Positions 9,819-27,760 of a DNA stretch of 64,000 nt are shown in pieces (within the stretch, counting starts at the first letter, position 1; every line of letters starts with the position of its first letter). The notes under the pieces are model-generated. The model did no database searches. It was not told the DNA's origin and was given only the letters and a program-made list of their open reading frames with translations. Both the position numbers and the translations under genes were made by a program. The stretch is from Geothrix oryzisoli (GTDB taxonomy: Bacteria > Acidobacteriota > Holophagae > Holophagales > Holophagaceae), in assembly GCF_022808865.1 (NCBI RefSeq), contig NZ_JAKZLB010000003.1:191875-255874 (forward strand), in the 5' to 3' direction.

Positions 9819-10250
9819 ATGGCGAAGAAGATCACCGGCTATATCAAGCTGCAGCTGCCCGCGGGCGAGGCCACCCCGGCTCCTCCCGTCGGTCCCGCGC
9901 TGGGCCAGCACGGCGTCAACATCATGGAATTCGTGAAGCAGTTCAACGCGAAGTCCGTGGGCTCCGTGGAGAAGGGCACCACCCTCCCCGTGGTCATCAC
10001 CGTCTACGCCGACCGCAGCTTCAGCTTCATCCTGAAGACCCCGCCCGCCGCCGTGCTGATCATGAAGAAGCTCGGCCTGCCCAAGGGCAGCGCCACGCCC
10101 AACAAGGAGAAGGTCGGCAAGATCACCAAGGCGCAGCTCGCCGAGATCGCCAAGGTGAAGATGCCCGACCTCACCGCCGGCAGCCTCGAAGCCGCCGTGC
10201 GCTCCATCGCCGGCTCCGCCCGCTCCATGGGCGTCGAAGTCATCGACTGA
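9819..10250 (+). CDS. rplK: 50S ribosomal protein L11
   Basis: 143 aa from ATG 9819, preceded by GGGAG at 9808-9812; the frame is open upstream to 9753 but that part lacks similarity. Typical start [19 protein letters not shown], then [17 protein letters not shown], and an RNA-binding C-terminal half with [11 protein letters not shown]11 forms the GTPase-associated centre with 23S rRNA and the L10/L12 stalk. Confidence 0.98.
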   Translation: MAKKITGYIKLQLPAGEATPAPPVGPALGQHGVNIMEFVKQFNAKSVGSVEKGTTLPVVITVYADRSFSFILKTPPAAVLIMKKLGLPKGSATPNKEKVGKITKAQLAEIAKVKMPDLTAGSLEAAVRSIAGSARSMGVEVID

Positions 10251-10257
10251 CGTTTTC

Positions 10258-10292
10258 CGCACGGGCCCCGGGCCCGTGCGAGTCTCTTTTTC
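10258..10292 (+). terminator. Intrinsic terminator/attenuator between rplK and rplA
   Basis: A very GC-rich stem (10258-10268 with 10270-10280, core GCACGGGCCC/GGGCCCGTGC) is followed by GTCTC and five T at 10287-10291. It lies in the 131-base rplK-rplA gap. The remaining gap before rplA holds two smaller stem-capable stretches (GCCGC/GCGGC, CCGCG/CGCGG) that could be a ribosomal-protein leader; this is not proven. Confidence 0.65.
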
Positions 10293-10381
10293 AGCAGTTC
10301 GCTTTTGTTGGAAAGCCGCGCCGTGCGGCGATCCCGGCCACCGCGACCGTCATCGCGGGAGATTGTTCGAATGGAGCCAAT

Positions 10382-11074
10382 ATGGCAAAACCTGGAAAGA
10401 AGTACCGGGCTGCCGCGGCCAAGATCGAAGATCGCCCCTATGAGCTGAAGGATGCGCTCACTGTCGTGAAGGACGCGGCCTACGCCAAGTTCGACGAGAC
10501 GGTTGAAGTGCACATGCGGCTCGGTGTGGATCCCCGCCATGCGGACCAGATGGTCCGCGGCACGATCGTCCTGCCCCACGGAACGGGCAAGACCATGCGT
10601 GTGGCTGTGATCGCGGGTGGCGAGAAGATCAAGGAAGCGGAAGCGGCGGGCGCCGAGATCGTGGGCGGGGACGAGCTGGTCGAGAAGATCGCCGGCGGTT
10701 TCCTCGACTTCGATGCCCTGGTCGCGACCCCCGACATGATGAAGGGCGTCGGTCGACTGGGTAAGGTGCTGGGCCCCCGCGGCCTGATGCCCAACCCCAA
10801 GACCGGCACCGTGACCTTCGATGTGGTCAAGGCCATCAAGGAGATCAAGGCCGGCAAGGTGGAGTACCGGGTCGACAAGACCGGCATCATCCACGCGCCC
10901 GTGGGCAAGCTCTCCTTCGGCGTCGAGAAGCTGGAAGAGAACGCCAAGGCGCTCATCGATGCCGTCCACAAGGCCAAGCCCGCTACGGCGAAGGGCAAGT
11001 ATGTGAAGACGATGTACATCGCCTCCACGATGGGCCCCTCGGTCACCCTCAACACCACAAGCGTTGAGAAGTAG
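10382..11074 (+). CDS. rplA: 50S ribosomal protein L1
   Basis: 230 aa, normal length. It begins [15 protein letters not shown] and contains the L1 signature around [19 protein letters not shown] and PNPKTGTV. L1 forms the mobile stalk that ejects deacylated tRNA and often represses its own mRNA. ATG 10382 is preceded by GGAGCC. Only ten bases separate it from rplJ, so the usual L10 leader between these genes is missing. Confidence 0.98.
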   Translation: MAKPGKKYRAAAAKIEDRPYELKDALTVVKDAAYAKFDETVEVHMRLGVDPRHADQMVRGTIVLPHGTGKTMRVAVIAGGEKIKEAEAAGAEIVGGDELVEKIAGGFLDFDALVATPDMMKGVGRLGKVLGPRGLMPNPKTGTVTFDVVKAIKEIKAGKVEYRVDKTGIIHAPVGKLSFGVEKLEENAKALIDAVHKAKPATAKGKYVKTMYIASTMGPSVTLNTTSVEK

Positions 11075-11084
11075 GAGGCCGACC

Positions 11085-11573
11085 ATGGAAAAGAATCAGA
11101 AGATCGCCGAAGTCGCCGTGCTCAAGGAGACCTTCTCGTCCGCCACCTCGGCGGTCGTGATCGAGTTCAAGGGTCTCGTGGTCGGGAAGGACACCGCCTT
11201 CCGCAAGAGCATCCGCGAGAGCAAGGCCCAGTACCGTGTCAGCAAGAACACCCTGCTCCGTCTGGCCGTGAAGGACACCTCCTTCGCCGCCCTGGGGGAC
11301 CACTTCAAGGGCGCCAGCGCCGTCGCCACCACCAAGGACGACGTCGTCGCCCTGGCCAAGGCCGTCAATGGCTTCCTGAAGGACAACCCGGCCGCCACCT
11401 TCAAGGCTGGCATCATGGACGGCAAGCAGATCGACGCCAAGCAGCTCCAGGTTCTTGCCGAACTGCCGAGCCGCGACGTGCTGATCGCCAAGCTGCTCTA
11501 CCTCATGACCTATCCGATCTCCGGTCTGGCGGTCGCCCTCGAGGGCATCCGCAAGCAGAAGGCCGGCGAGTAA
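11085..11573 (+). CDS. rplJ: 50S ribosomal protein L10
   Basis: 162 aa from ATG 11085; AGGAGG at 11073-11078, overlapping the end of rplA, fixes this start. Motifs include the N-terminal [18 protein letters not shown] with [12 protein letters not shown], and the C-terminal helix that binds L7/L12 dimers ([18 protein letters not shown]). L10 anchors the L12 stalk. Confidence 0.98.
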   Translation: MEKNQKIAEVAVLKETFSSATSAVVIEFKGLVVGKDTAFRKSIRESKAQYRVSKNTLLRLAVKDTSFAALGDHFKGASAVATTKDDVVALAKAVNGFLKDNPAATFKAGIMDGKQIDAKQLQVLAELPSRDVLIAKLLYLMTYPISGLAVALEGIRKQKAGE

Positions 11574-11628
11574 GACGCACCCTCAACCCCGAATCCAAAA
11601 CCATTCATTTGCATGTAGGAGACCCATC

Positions 11629-12006
11629 ATGGCTCTCACCGCTGATCAGCTCATCGCTGAAATCGAAACCATGACCGTGCTGGACCTGGCCAACCTGGTC
11701 AAGGCCCTCGAGGACCGCTTCGGCGTGTCCGCCGCCGCCATGGCCGCTCCCGCCGCCGGCGGCGCCGCCCCGGCTGCCGCTGCCGAAGAGCAGACCGAGT
11801 TCAATGTCATCCTGACGGACGCCGGCGCCAACAAGCTGAACGTCATCAAGGCCGTCCGCGAGATCGTCGCTGGCCTGGGCCTCAAGGAAGCCAAGGACCT
11901 CGTTGACGGCGCCCCCAAGCCCGTCAAGGAAGGCGTGGCCAAGGACGAGGCTGCCAAGATCAAGGAAAAGCTCGAAGCCGCTGGCGCCAAGGTCGAGATC
12001 AAGTAG
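11629..12006 (+). CDS. rplL: 50S ribosomal protein L7/L12
   Basis: 125 aa. The N-terminal dimerisation domain ([17 protein letters not shown]-like start) is followed by an Ala-rich hinge (about residues 38-55) and the C-terminal factor-binding domain with [20 protein letters not shown] and [22 protein letters not shown] precedes ATG 11629. L12 recruits translational GTPases. Confidence 0.98.
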   Translation: MALTADQLIAEIETMTVLDLANLVKALEDRFGVSAAAMAAPAAGGAAPAAAAEEQTEFNVILTDAGANKLNVIKAVREIVAGLGLKEAKDLVDGAPKPVKEGVAKDEAAKIKEKLEAAGAKVEIK

Positions 12007-12377
12007 TCGCCTTTCCAGCACTAACGCAAAGCGTAGGGTGCCTCGTGCACCTTGCGCTTTGCGGTTTTGTCTGGACATGGTACGATTATTCCTTCCGCCC
12101 GGTCCCTCGGGCGGTCCCGCCACCTTCAAAGGCCCCTGGTTGCGAAACGCCTTCCGCCGCAGCGCCAATCATCTTGCTGGGCCGCTCCCTCCACCGATGG
12201 GTGGCGGGATGGCCTTCGCTGCATGCATCCGCGTGACCTCCGCCAGCCACCCCTGATCCCTTCCCCGGGGCCGTGGCTCCGGGGGCATCGCCGTCTTTGC
12301 TCAAGGCCCGCAGCATCGTCACCATCGCGCCGCGTGCCGTTCATCGAAGGTTCCGCCAACTTCATCTGGAGCGAACC
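12007..12377 (+). promoter_or_regulatory. rplL-rpoB intergenic leader
   Basis: A 371-base non-coding gap in an otherwise tight operon. It begins with the hairpin terminator listed separately and continues with GC-rich sequence in which no ORF looks real. A weak promoter-like pair (TTGCGG 12059-12064, 16-base spacer, TACGAT 12081-12086) overlaps the terminator stem. The gap probably sets the ratio of RNA polymerase to ribosomal protein synthesis, as the corresponding attenuator does in E. coli. Confidence 0.5.
12025..12068 (+). terminator. Attenuator hairpin between rplL and rpoB
   Basis: A 9-bp outer stem (CGCAAAGCG at 12025-12033 with CGCTTTGCG at 12055-12063) encloses a smaller GGTGC/GCACC stem and is followed by GTTTTG. 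Position and shape match the partial terminator known between rplL and rpoB in other bacteria. Confidence 0.7.
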
Positions 12378-16772
<4,395 letters not shown>

Positions 16773-16814
16773 TCTCCTTCCGCTTCCGTTTCCGACGAAT
16801 CCTGAGAGGTCCCT

Positions 16815-21038
<4,224 letters not shown>

Positions 21039-21054
21039 CCGGCGACGCACTCCC

Positions 21055-21083
21055 AAACGGCCCGCTTCGGCGGGCCGTTTCTC
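21055..21083 (+). terminator. rho-independent terminator after rpoC
   Basis: A perfect 11-bp stem (AAACGGCCCGC 21055-21065, GCGGGCCGTTT 21070-21080) closes a TTCG tetraloop and ends in a T-rich arm followed by CTC. It closes the ribosomal protein/rpoBC operon. Confidence 0.85.
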
Positions 21084-21514
21084 ATGTCGCTGGAAGCGCT
21101 GTCATAGCCGGTTCTGAATCTCGGCCATGGGAATGGCAGTCCGTGGGAGTGTCCACGGGGCCCAAGTTCATTTGGGCTTAGAGGCAGCTGGGAAGAACAG
21201 CCCCACATTCTGGACCGAGTGCGGAACCACCCTTGCTTGTTGTGTCTCCCAGGGGTCATTCCAGTCGGATCGGTTTCTTACCGTTATTAGGGAATCATTC
21301 CAGAATGAGTACCCCGGGGAAACTGGAGCCGTGAAGATCGGCCGAGAATGCCGGGGGGCAGCGGTAGTGGGTATTGCTGAGTCATCTAACGGAATACCCG
21401 ATTCAGCGGCTTCAACACCTTGCCTGGGTAGAGCCAGTCACAGATAATCTTTCTTGAAGAGAATGTTTTTAAATTCATGGGGTTTACTAGAAAGCGATAT
21501 CGATGAGGTGAAGG
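21084..21514 (+). other. Gap between rpoC terminator and polysaccharide locus
   Basis: 431 bases without a convincing gene; the 106-aa frame inside it has no recognisable features. It contains the direct repeat TCATTCCAG (21256-21264 and 21295-21303) and, near its end, the promoter-like pair listed separately. Base composition shifts toward A/T across this stretch, marking the edge of the polysaccharide locus. Confidence 0.5.
21420..21448 (+). promoter_or_regulatory. Candidate sigma-70 promoter of polysaccharide locus
   Basis: TTGCCT (21420-21425), a 17-base spacer and GATAAT (21443-21448). It would start transcription about 60 bases before the first gene of the locus at 21515. Confidence 0.45.
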
Positions 21515-22594
21515 ATGAGTGGCCGTTCGGTGCTCTTGTGGGTGCTGGTCCTGTTCTCATTGCCACTTGGGGGTACCCAGGTAGGTGTTCCAGCCCCTGG
21601 GGTTAGAAATGAAATGCTCATCTCTAGGGTAATCCAAGGGAAAGTAAGGGAAGCAAAGGCAGGATGGTGGGGCTTCAATCCAGTCGATTCCACAAAGACG
21701 CTGCAGGATGCCATAAATTCAGGGGCCTCCAAGGTGATCGTAGAAAATTTCGATGTGCCATGGAACATAGGGCCAATTAAACTCGCGAGCAACCAACAGA
21801 TCGTTTTCGAAAAGGATGTCATCGTCCAGGCAAAAAGAGGGGCGTTCCAGGGCCCCAACGATTGTTTGTTTACCGCCTGGGAAAGGGAGAACGTGACCCT
21901 GACTGGCCCTGGCGCCACTTTGCGCATGTGGCGGCAGGACTACGCGAGTGGTCCCTACAAGAGGGGCGAGTGGCGCCATATTCTAAACATTATCAGTTGT
22001 AAAAATGTGAATATTGCAGGCTTAACCTTGTCGAGCAGTGGCGGAGATGGCATCTACCTCGGAGGGTCTGAAAGGGGCGGGCCGAATCAAAATATTCATA
22101 TATATTTTATAAATTGCAATGATAATTATAGACAGGGTGTAAGCGTAATTAGTGCAATGAATCTATTAATAGAAAATTGTGTTTTTCTTAATACGAATGG
22201 TACCGATCCAATGGGCGGAATTGATTTCGAACCCAACACTCCTTCGCAAGTTCTGGTGAACTGCATCGTCCGGAACTGCAGAAGTCAGAATAATGGAGGG
22301 CCGGGGTTTCTCTTCACCCTCGGTAACCTGGGTCGGGCCTCCACTCCTGTTTCAATTTGGCTAGAAAATTGTCAAACCATTGGGAATAAAAGAGATCTTA
22401 GCTTTTGGATCAAACCCGAAGACTCGGTCAAGGCTGACCTTAAGCTGGTTAACTGTAAGCTAGAAAAGATTCCAATAGAAACCTCAATTCCCAAAGTAAT
22501 CGACATCAGGTTTGAAAATTGTGAAATCACGGGTGGGAAATCTAATACACTCGGATCCAAACCTATCATTTTTAACGGGTATCCGCGCCGATGA
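21515..22594 (+). CDS. Secreted right-handed beta-helix protein
   Basis: 359 aa. A hydrophobic N-terminal signal sequence (VLLWVLVLFSLPLGG) is followed by a pectate-lyase-like opening (DSTKTLQDAINSGASKVIVENF) and then repeated short beta strands with Asn/Cys ladders (NIISCKNVNIAGLTLSSSGG, NIHIYFINCNDNY, LLIENCVFLNT, VLVNCIVRNC). This is the pattern of a parallel beta-helix such as polysaccharide lyases, hydrolases or epimerases. No catalytic residues can be assigned with confidence. As first gene of the locus it may trim or modify the exported polymer in the periplasm. A/T-rich codons increase toward its 3' end. Confidence 0.7.
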   Translation: MSGRSVLLWVLVLFSLPLGGTQVGVPAPGVRNEMLISRVIQGKVREAKAGWWGFNPVDSTKTLQDAINSGASKVIVENFDVPWNIGPIKLASNQQIVFEKDVIVQAKRGAFQGPNDCLFTAWERENVTLTGPGATLRMWRQDYASGPYKRGEWRHILNIISCKNVNIAGLTLSSSGGDGIYLGGSERGGPNQNIHIYFINCNDNYRQGVSVISAMNLLIENCVFLNTNGTDPMGGIDFEPNTPSQVLVNCIVRNCRSQNNGGPGFLFTLGNLGRASTPVSIWLENCQTIGNKRDLSFWIKPEDSVKADLKLVNCKLEKIPIETSIPKVIDIRFENCEITGGKSNTLGSKPIIFNGYPRR

Positions 22595-22769
22595 TTGGAT
22601 CGTGGCTAGAGCGCGAGGGCAAGGGTCGGGCAAATAAATGGGCCGACCAGAGATTTATGTGGGGATAATTCTGGTATTCATTGACTCAAGGGGTTCACCG
22701 GATGCCTGCACAATGGATAGTTGGGGACAGTGGTATGGACAATCTTGAAATAAGGAGGCGTAAGACCAT

Positions 22770-23729
22770 ATGAGTGATAATAAACCATCGGGTTCCCCAC
22801 CAGAATTGCCCTTCGGGTTCAAGAGGTCCCTAATCGTCGGATTTTGCGCCAGTGTTATAGTCGCCCTTTCGAGCCTATTGGTGGTGAACAGGTACACTTC
22901 GGAAGGTCGTGTTCTCCCGGATTTGAAGCATCTGAGCAATCTTGGCGGCCTTGCCGCCGCGGGGGAAGCATTGGGCCTTGGTGCCCAAATTGGAGGGGGC
23001 GGCCAAGATGCCCTGTATGTGGATATCCTGAAAAGCCGATGGTTGGGAGATCAAGTCCTAGACGAGACCTATACATACAAAGTTCGTTCTTGGATGTTTG
23101 GTGAGCCAGAGACCCGTGCCACGACCTTGTTGGGGTACTTTAAAGAGAAAAACAAGGACAAAGGATTTAAGGCCCTGATGTCCGTTATAAATATTAAGAG
23201 AGATGTCAAAACGAATCTAGTCACCATCACCGTAGAAACCAGATCCCCTGAGCTGTCTCAGGCTGTGGTCAAGAAGGCCCTCACGCTTCTCGATCAATAT
23301 CTCATCGAAAAAGTGCAAACCCAAGGCAAAGCCAAAGCCATCTATTTGGAACAAAGATTGAAAGAGGCGGCGATTGAATTTCAGAAAGCGGAGGATGGCC
23401 TCGCGCGCTTCCAGGCCAACAATCGGACCTATTCTTCGAGCTCAGATCCAGCCGTTCGACTTCGAGGCCAGCACTTAGAGAACGATCTTGAGCTTCATAA
23501 GCAACTGTTTTCGCAATTGACCTATCAACTCGAGCAGGCCCGTCTCGATGAAAAGAAAGATGTGCCGACTCTCAGCATCCTTGATTCCGGAACCCTCCCC
23601 ATTCAAAAATCGGGCCCCTCAAGGGGGTTCTGGACAATGGTGACGTTCTTTATTGTCGGGGGGGCGCATTTCTGTTGGGGAAACCGGGTGCGTTTATCAA
23701 AGTATCTCAGTTCCGAGGACCCACTCTGA
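22770..23729 (+). CDS. Wzz-like polysaccharide co-polymerase without kinase domain
   Basis: 319 aa. Topology is of the Wzz family: an N-terminal membrane helix at about residues 18-42 (SLIVGFCASVIVALSSLLVV), a large periplasmic part with coiled-coil character (ITVETRSPELSQAVVKKALT, YLEQRLKEAAIEFQKAEDGL), and a second helix near residues 288-305 preceded by a Pro-rich turn (TLPIQKSGPSRGFW). No Walker motifs follow, so it regulates chain length rather than phosphorylating. AAGGAGG at 22752-22758 precedes ATG 22770 at a rather long spacing. A separate full Wzc lies at 60.5 kb. Confidence 0.75.
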   Translation: MSDNKPSGSPPELPFGFKRSLIVGFCASVIVALSSLLVVNRYTSEGRVLPDLKHLSNLGGLAAAGEALGLGAQIGGGGQDALYVDILKSRWLGDQVLDETYTYKVRSWMFGEPETRATTLLGYFKEKNKDKGFKALMSVINIKRDVKTNLVTITVETRSPELSQAVVKKALTLLDQYLIEKVQTQGKAKAIYLEQRLKEAAIEFQKAEDGLARFQANNRTYSSSSDPAVRLRGQHLENDLELHKQLFSQLTYQLEQARLDEKKDVPTLSILDSGTLPIQKSGPSRGFWTMVTFFIVGGAHFCWGNRVRLSKYLSSEDPL

Positions 23730-23822
23730 AAAGGGGTTGGGCTCTCGCGCTCATGTCCAATTGTCGAGTCGCCCACGGCCGAAACGGGGCTTCAACCGTG
23801 GGTTTGAGTGAGAAGGTGCCAA

Positions 23823-25013
23823 TTGACGCAGACTGAACGGATCGTATCGGGGCCTCCCAAGCCGCTGATCACCCTCTTCGTGATCTTGGTGGGTGTCTCC
23901 CTGTTCCTGAATCCATGGAACTCGGCGATGGTTCAGGGGATCGATACGAACTTCGTTCCCAGGTATATCTCCCTGGCAATTGGGTGTCCCTTGGCGGCGC
24001 TCAAATTGCTCCAGCAGAAAAGAGTTCACTTATACATTGTATTTGCTCTCCTATTTCTGTTGTGGATCTTGTTCCGAAGCGTCGATGCGCGTATCCCCGA
24101 GGAGGCGATTTCCGCCTCCCGTTACTATCTGATTGGGATCGTCACATTCGGGGTTTTGACCTTAATCCCGCTGACCGAAAGCCAGATTTACTTCATGATT
24201 GGGGCCCAAATTGCCGGATGCGCCATCGCTGCCCAGATGATGCTCCAAGGCGGGATCGACCTGGATCCGGGAAGCAAGTTCCGCCTGACGGCGGGAGATG
24301 TCAACGGGAACTACGTCGCCTACTGTTGCGTGCATGCGGCCTCGCTCCTGGCCCTGGCCTTTCAGATCAGGCGTGAGCAATCCAGGGGTGGTGCCAGATC
24401 CCTTCTGGTCATGACTCTCTGCATGACCATCTTGATGGTCGGGGTGGTACTTCCCTTGACCCGTGGGGCGTTCATTGGCTTTGCGATTGTTCTATTCATG
24501 GTGGTTCACGGCTATTTCAAGCTCAAAGCAAGGCGCAGGGTCTACCTGGGTTATGCCATCATTCTGCTGTGTATCGTCGGGATTCTGGCCATGAGCCCTG
24601 CGCTGTTGGCGCGTTTTTCCGAGGGCTCCGGCGGAGACTACGGTTCTGACCGCCTGCTGCTATGGGGTGTAGCCTTCGGACTTTTCCAGGGTGCTCCTAT
24701 AACAGGCATTGGAACGGGGCAGTACGCTTCCGCGGCTTTCGGAATTCCCACTCATAACGTCTTTCTTGCCTTCCTTACTGAACAGGGAATCATTGGGTTC
24801 ATGCTGTTTATGGGCTTCCTCTATACCATTTTTCGCCGTGTCCGATCACAGTGCGAAGGATTCGGGCCTTGGTTCTTTTTCCTCCCCTGGTTTGTCATCG
24901 CCATGACCGGGGCTTGGGAAAGAAGCTATGCGGCCTATGCGGGCTTCGGGATTCTTGTGGCCATGGGGAACACCCTCTGCGCCAAGGGGGGAAAGAATAA
25001 TGCAAACAGATGA
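23823..25013 (+). CDS. O-antigen ligase/polymerase (Wzy/WaaL-like) membrane protein
   Basis: About 396 aa from TTG 23823, preferred because AGAAGG at 23811-23816 precedes it; a GTG at 23808 is the alternative. Ten or more hydrophobic segments are present. The Wzy_C/O-antigen ligase region shows TRGAFIGFAIVLF and, in the C-terminal half, GIGTGQYASAAFGIPTHNVF followed by LTEQGIIGFMLF, the family's conserved H-N and E-x-G pattern. Proteins of this fold polymerise undecaprenyl-linked repeat units or ligate glycan to lipid A core; in this locus polymerase is more likely. The 3' end overlaps the next gene by 14 bases. Confidence 0.78.
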   Translation: MTQTERIVSGPPKPLITLFVILVGVSLFLNPWNSAMVQGIDTNFVPRYISLAIGCPLAALKLLQQKRVHLYIVFALLFLLWILFRSVDARIPEEAISASRYYLIGIVTFGVLTLIPLTESQIYFMIGAQIAGCAIAAQMMLQGGIDLDPGSKFRLTAGDVNGNYVAYCCVHAASLLALAFQIRREQSRGGARSLLVMTLCMTILMVGVVLPLTRGAFIGFAIVLFMVVHGYFKLKARRRVYLGYAIILLCIVGILAMSPALLARFSEGSGGDYGSDRLLLWGVAFGLFQGAPITGIGTGQYASAAFGIPTHNVFLAFLTEQGIIGFMLFMGFLYTIFRRVRSQCEGFGPWFFFLPWFVIAMTGAWERSYAAYAGFGILVAMGNTLCAKGGKNNANR

Positions 25014-26310
25014 CCCCAAGGCTTTCCCAAGGGTTCTTGTCCTATCGGGGTTGCCCTTTTCCCAGGACAATGCCACTGGCATTACCTTGTCGAACATATT
25101 TTCCGATTGGCCCAGTGAGAATATGGCCTTGGCCTTCATTTCAGGAGAACTGGAGCCAAATTTCGGCTCCAAGGCCATGAAGCTGGGTGAGTGGCGTTGG
25201 TTCCTCCCCGGCTATCTGGCGCGAGGGGTCCTTCCGGACCGTTTTCTGAGGCTTTCCAGGGAGGTTCCAGGTGGCGCCCCGGCGGTGGAGGTCGGTGGGG
25301 GGACCAAAGCGCTCGCCTGGGCCCATCGGTTCGTCCGAACCGGGAACGAATTCGTTCCGGTGTTACGGCTCGGACCGCTGAAGCAGTTTATTGAGGCGTT
25401 CAATCCGGATGTGATCTACTCCATGCTGGGCTCAATGAAGCTCATAAGGTTTGTGAATAATATTGCTGACCGTTATAACCTTCCTGTCGTTCCTCATTTC
25501 ATGGATGACTGGCCGACCTTTTTTTATTCCGACGGATTCCTTTGCGGCCTGCCCAGGAGAGCGTTGGCGCACTCCCTCGAATCGTTGTTCAAGCATGTCC
25601 ATTCGGGCTTGTGCATCGGGGAAGATATGGCGGATGAATACCAGCAAAGGTACAGACGCCCGTTTTTGCCTTTGATGAATAGCATTCCCAATGAAAGGTT
25701 TGCTAGCCCCCCGGTCTTCCATTCATCGGAAACAGTCATCTTCTCCTACATTGGAGGGCTTCATCTGAACCGGTGGCAGTCACTTCTGGAGATTGCCAGC
25801 GTCATGGGCGAAGGGACCGAATTGAGAATCTTCGCTCCTGAGAAGGACCTCGCTCAATTCTCGGATTTGTTTGCTGGATTCCCTTTCATCAAGTTGGGTT
25901 CCTTGCGCTCAAGCGAGGTGGACGAGGAAATGCGGAGGGCGGATGTTTTGTTGCATGTGGAATCCTTCGATCCCGACGCTGCCTCATACACGCGCCTCTC
26001 AGTCTCGACGAAAATTTCTCAGTACATGTGTGTTGGGAAGCCCATCCTGGCCTACGGCCCCGGTAGCCTTTCCTCGATCAAGGTCATCGGGCGGGCTGGG
26101 GCCGGCGCCATCGTCGGCAGACGGGACTTGGGGCCGTTGAGAACCGAGATCCGGAATCTCGCCAGGGATGGAATCCTGAGGAAGGACCTCGGAAGCCATG
26201 GCTTCGAATATGCCAGGGGCCGATTCTCCCAGTCTGCTGCGACCAAGACCCTTCGAATGGCCCTGAGCAAAGCGGCCGCTCTCGGCCCCCGGGGTGGTGT
26301 CATCGACTAG
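25000..26310 (+). CDS. Glycosyltransferase, GT-B fold (family 4-like)
   Basis: 436 aa from ATG 25000, which has GGGGGAAAG just upstream and overlaps the polymerase gene; the longer frame from 24928 has no support. Two-domain GT-B pattern: N-terminal PRVLVLSGLPFSQDNATGI, acceptor side with DVIYSMLGSMKLIRF, then FSYIGGLHLNRWQSLLEIA and the donor-binding region LRSSEVDEEMRRADVLLHVE with KISQYMCVGKPILAYGPG. It likely adds one sugar of the repeat unit on the cytoplasmic face. Convergent with, and overlapping by 11 bases, the flippase gene. Confidence 0.75.
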   Translation: MQTDDPKAFPRVLVLSGLPFSQDNATGITLSNIFSDWPSENMALAFISGELEPNFGSKAMKLGEWRWFLPGYLARGVLPDRFLRLSREVPGGAPAVEVGGGTKALAWAHRFVRTGNEFVPVLRLGPLKQFIEAFNPDVIYSMLGSMKLIRFVNNIADRYNLPVVPHFMDDWPTFFYSDGFLCGLPRRALAHSLESLFKHVHSGLCIGEDMADEYQQRYRRPFLPLMNSIPNERFASPPVFHSSETVIFSYIGGLHLNRWQSLLEIASVMGEGTELRIFAPEKDLAQFSDLFAGFPFIKLGSLRSSEVDEEMRRADVLLHVESFDPDAASYTRLSVSTKISQYMCVGKPILAYGPGSLSSIKVIGRAGAGAIVGRRDLGPLRTEIRNLARDGILRKDLGSHGFEYARGRFSQSAATKTLRMALSKAAALGPRGGVID

Positions 26311-27694
26311 CTTGTTCTGGATTCGCAGAGGGGGGGCGGCAAATGGATACGGCCTTCCTCGCGACCCAGGGCAGAATTCCAAGCCCGTAGACCAAGGTCA
26401 TGCCTAGCGCGACGCCTTCGCTTCCCATGTACTTCGCCAAAAGAATTTTCACTAAGAGAACGATGGGAGTGAACACCGCAAAGGCGCGAATTTGCGAGCG
26501 TATTTGCCCGGCGCCGTTCAGAACCATGAAGAAGGGGGAGGCTGTTGCCAGGAGGGCTTGGCTGATCCCGCACAGCCCAAGGAGGCTTCGGGTCACCTGC
26601 AATTCCTTCCCGAGCCAGTGGGAGAACGCCCAGGGGCCGAGAAAGATCATCCCAAGGGTCCCGGACACGGCGAGGATCAATGAAAGCCGCGCAATCTTAA
26701 AGCATTGCCGGTGTACCCAGGCATATTCCCCCCTGGCAAGAGCCTCGCCATTGGCGGACCACATGGGAACAGAGAGCATGACCAGGACGGCACCCATGAC
26801 CGAGGCGATCCGGGAAGCCACGGAAAAGGCGGCGACCTCCTGGATCCCGCAGATCCTCGACACGATCAGGTTGTCCAGGCTGAGCCCGAGCGAGGTCAAG
26901 AGGGTAAGAAAACAGAAGGCCGCCCCCGTGTACATCAGGGATTTGCCCACCGTCCTATCGATTGCGGAAATTACTGGAATGTATTTTCTAAGCGTGAAAG
27001 CAAAGCAATATAACCAATTTAAAATCATGAATATCAATGGTATAGCCGTCGCAATCAAAATAAACCACAATGGGGAAGCATGCCAATGGGCTGCACCTAC
27101 GATTGCAATAAGATTTATAAAAACACCGGTGGACTGCCAGATGCTTGTTTTATAGCCCTCCTGAAAGGCCAGCTGGACCCTCTGGATGACCGAAAAGGGA
27201 ATCTGGATGATCTGAGTTGATACCACGAGCGCGACAATCCATGGGACCACCCGAACACCGCGTTCACTGGAAGCGTTTAATATCTTGCTCCAAGGGATCC
27301 AGGGGAAGATGGCCCCGATGGCCACTAGCAAGCAAACCGAGATCAGAACGAGAATATAAAAAGTCGTGGAAATAAGAGTACGACATTCTTCAAGGTTGTC
27401 CCGGCCATAAGCGTTACTTAAACGGGTAAGCAACCCGAAACCCAGCCCAAGGTCGGCAAATGTGAATAGAACAAAGAAGGAGATAACCGTCATCCAGAGG
27501 CCATATATTTCAATCCCCAGCGATCGAATAAAGATTCCAATCGTCACGATGGGAAAGATCAGAGACAGGCCTCGGGCCAGAGCATAAGTGGCGCTGGTCA
27601 AGCGGGCCCTTCGTTCCCTCTCACGGGTGCGAGTGCCGTCCACGGTTAAAGAGGTGGCATCGACGGGGCCAGAGGGTTCGCCAAAAATGGACAT
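26300..27694 (-). CDS. Wzx-type polysaccharide flippase (MOP superfamily)
   Basis: 464 aa with about 12-14 hydrophobic segments after a charged cytoplasmic N-terminus of about 30 residues (TRERERRARLTSATY). Typical Wzx openings are seen: ALARGLSLIFPIVTIGIF followed by YGLWMTVISFFVLFTFADLG and GFGLLTRLSNAYGRDN. It is expected to flip undecaprenyl-diphosphate-linked repeat units across the inner membrane. It heads a minus-strand group with the next two genes and lies between the polymerase side and the precursor genes. Confidence 0.85.
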   Translation of the reverse strand: MSIFGEPSGPVDATSLTVDGTRTRERERRARLTSATYALARGLSLIFPIVTIGIFIRSLGIEIYGLWMTVISFFVLFTFADLGLGFGLLTRLSNAYGRDNLEECRTLISTTFYILVLISVCLLVAIGAIFPWIPWSKILNASSERGVRVVPWIVALVVSTQIIQIPFSVIQRVQLAFQEGYKTSIWQSTGVFINLIAIVGAAHWHASPLWFILIATAIPLIFMILNWLYCFAFTLRKYIPVISAIDRTVGKSLMYTGAAFCFLTLLTSLGLSLDNLIVSRICGIQEVAAFSVASRIASVMGAVLVMLSVPMWSANGEALARGEYAWVHRQCFKIARLSLILAVSGTLGMIFLGPWAFSHWLGKELQVTRSLLGLCGISQALLATASPFFMVLNGAGQIRSQIRAFAVFTPIVLLVKILLAKYMGSEGVALGMTLVYGLGILPWVARKAVSICRPPSANPEQASR

Positions 27695-27760
27695 GTAAGC
27701 TCTTTCGGCATTTGCTGGAATGGGCCCCGGACCTGCTCTCCGAAACTGGAGAAAGAGGCT

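Noticed and set aside
21361-21369. GCGGTAGTG resembling the ops element that recruits RfaH at polysaccharide operons
   Set aside because: Only a partial match, and it lies upstream of the candidate promoter at 21420-21448, so it would not be in the transcript.
21127-21447. 106-codon frame in the gap after rpoC
   Set aside because: No ribosome binding site, odd composition, no recognisable motif; it overlaps the promoter candidate.
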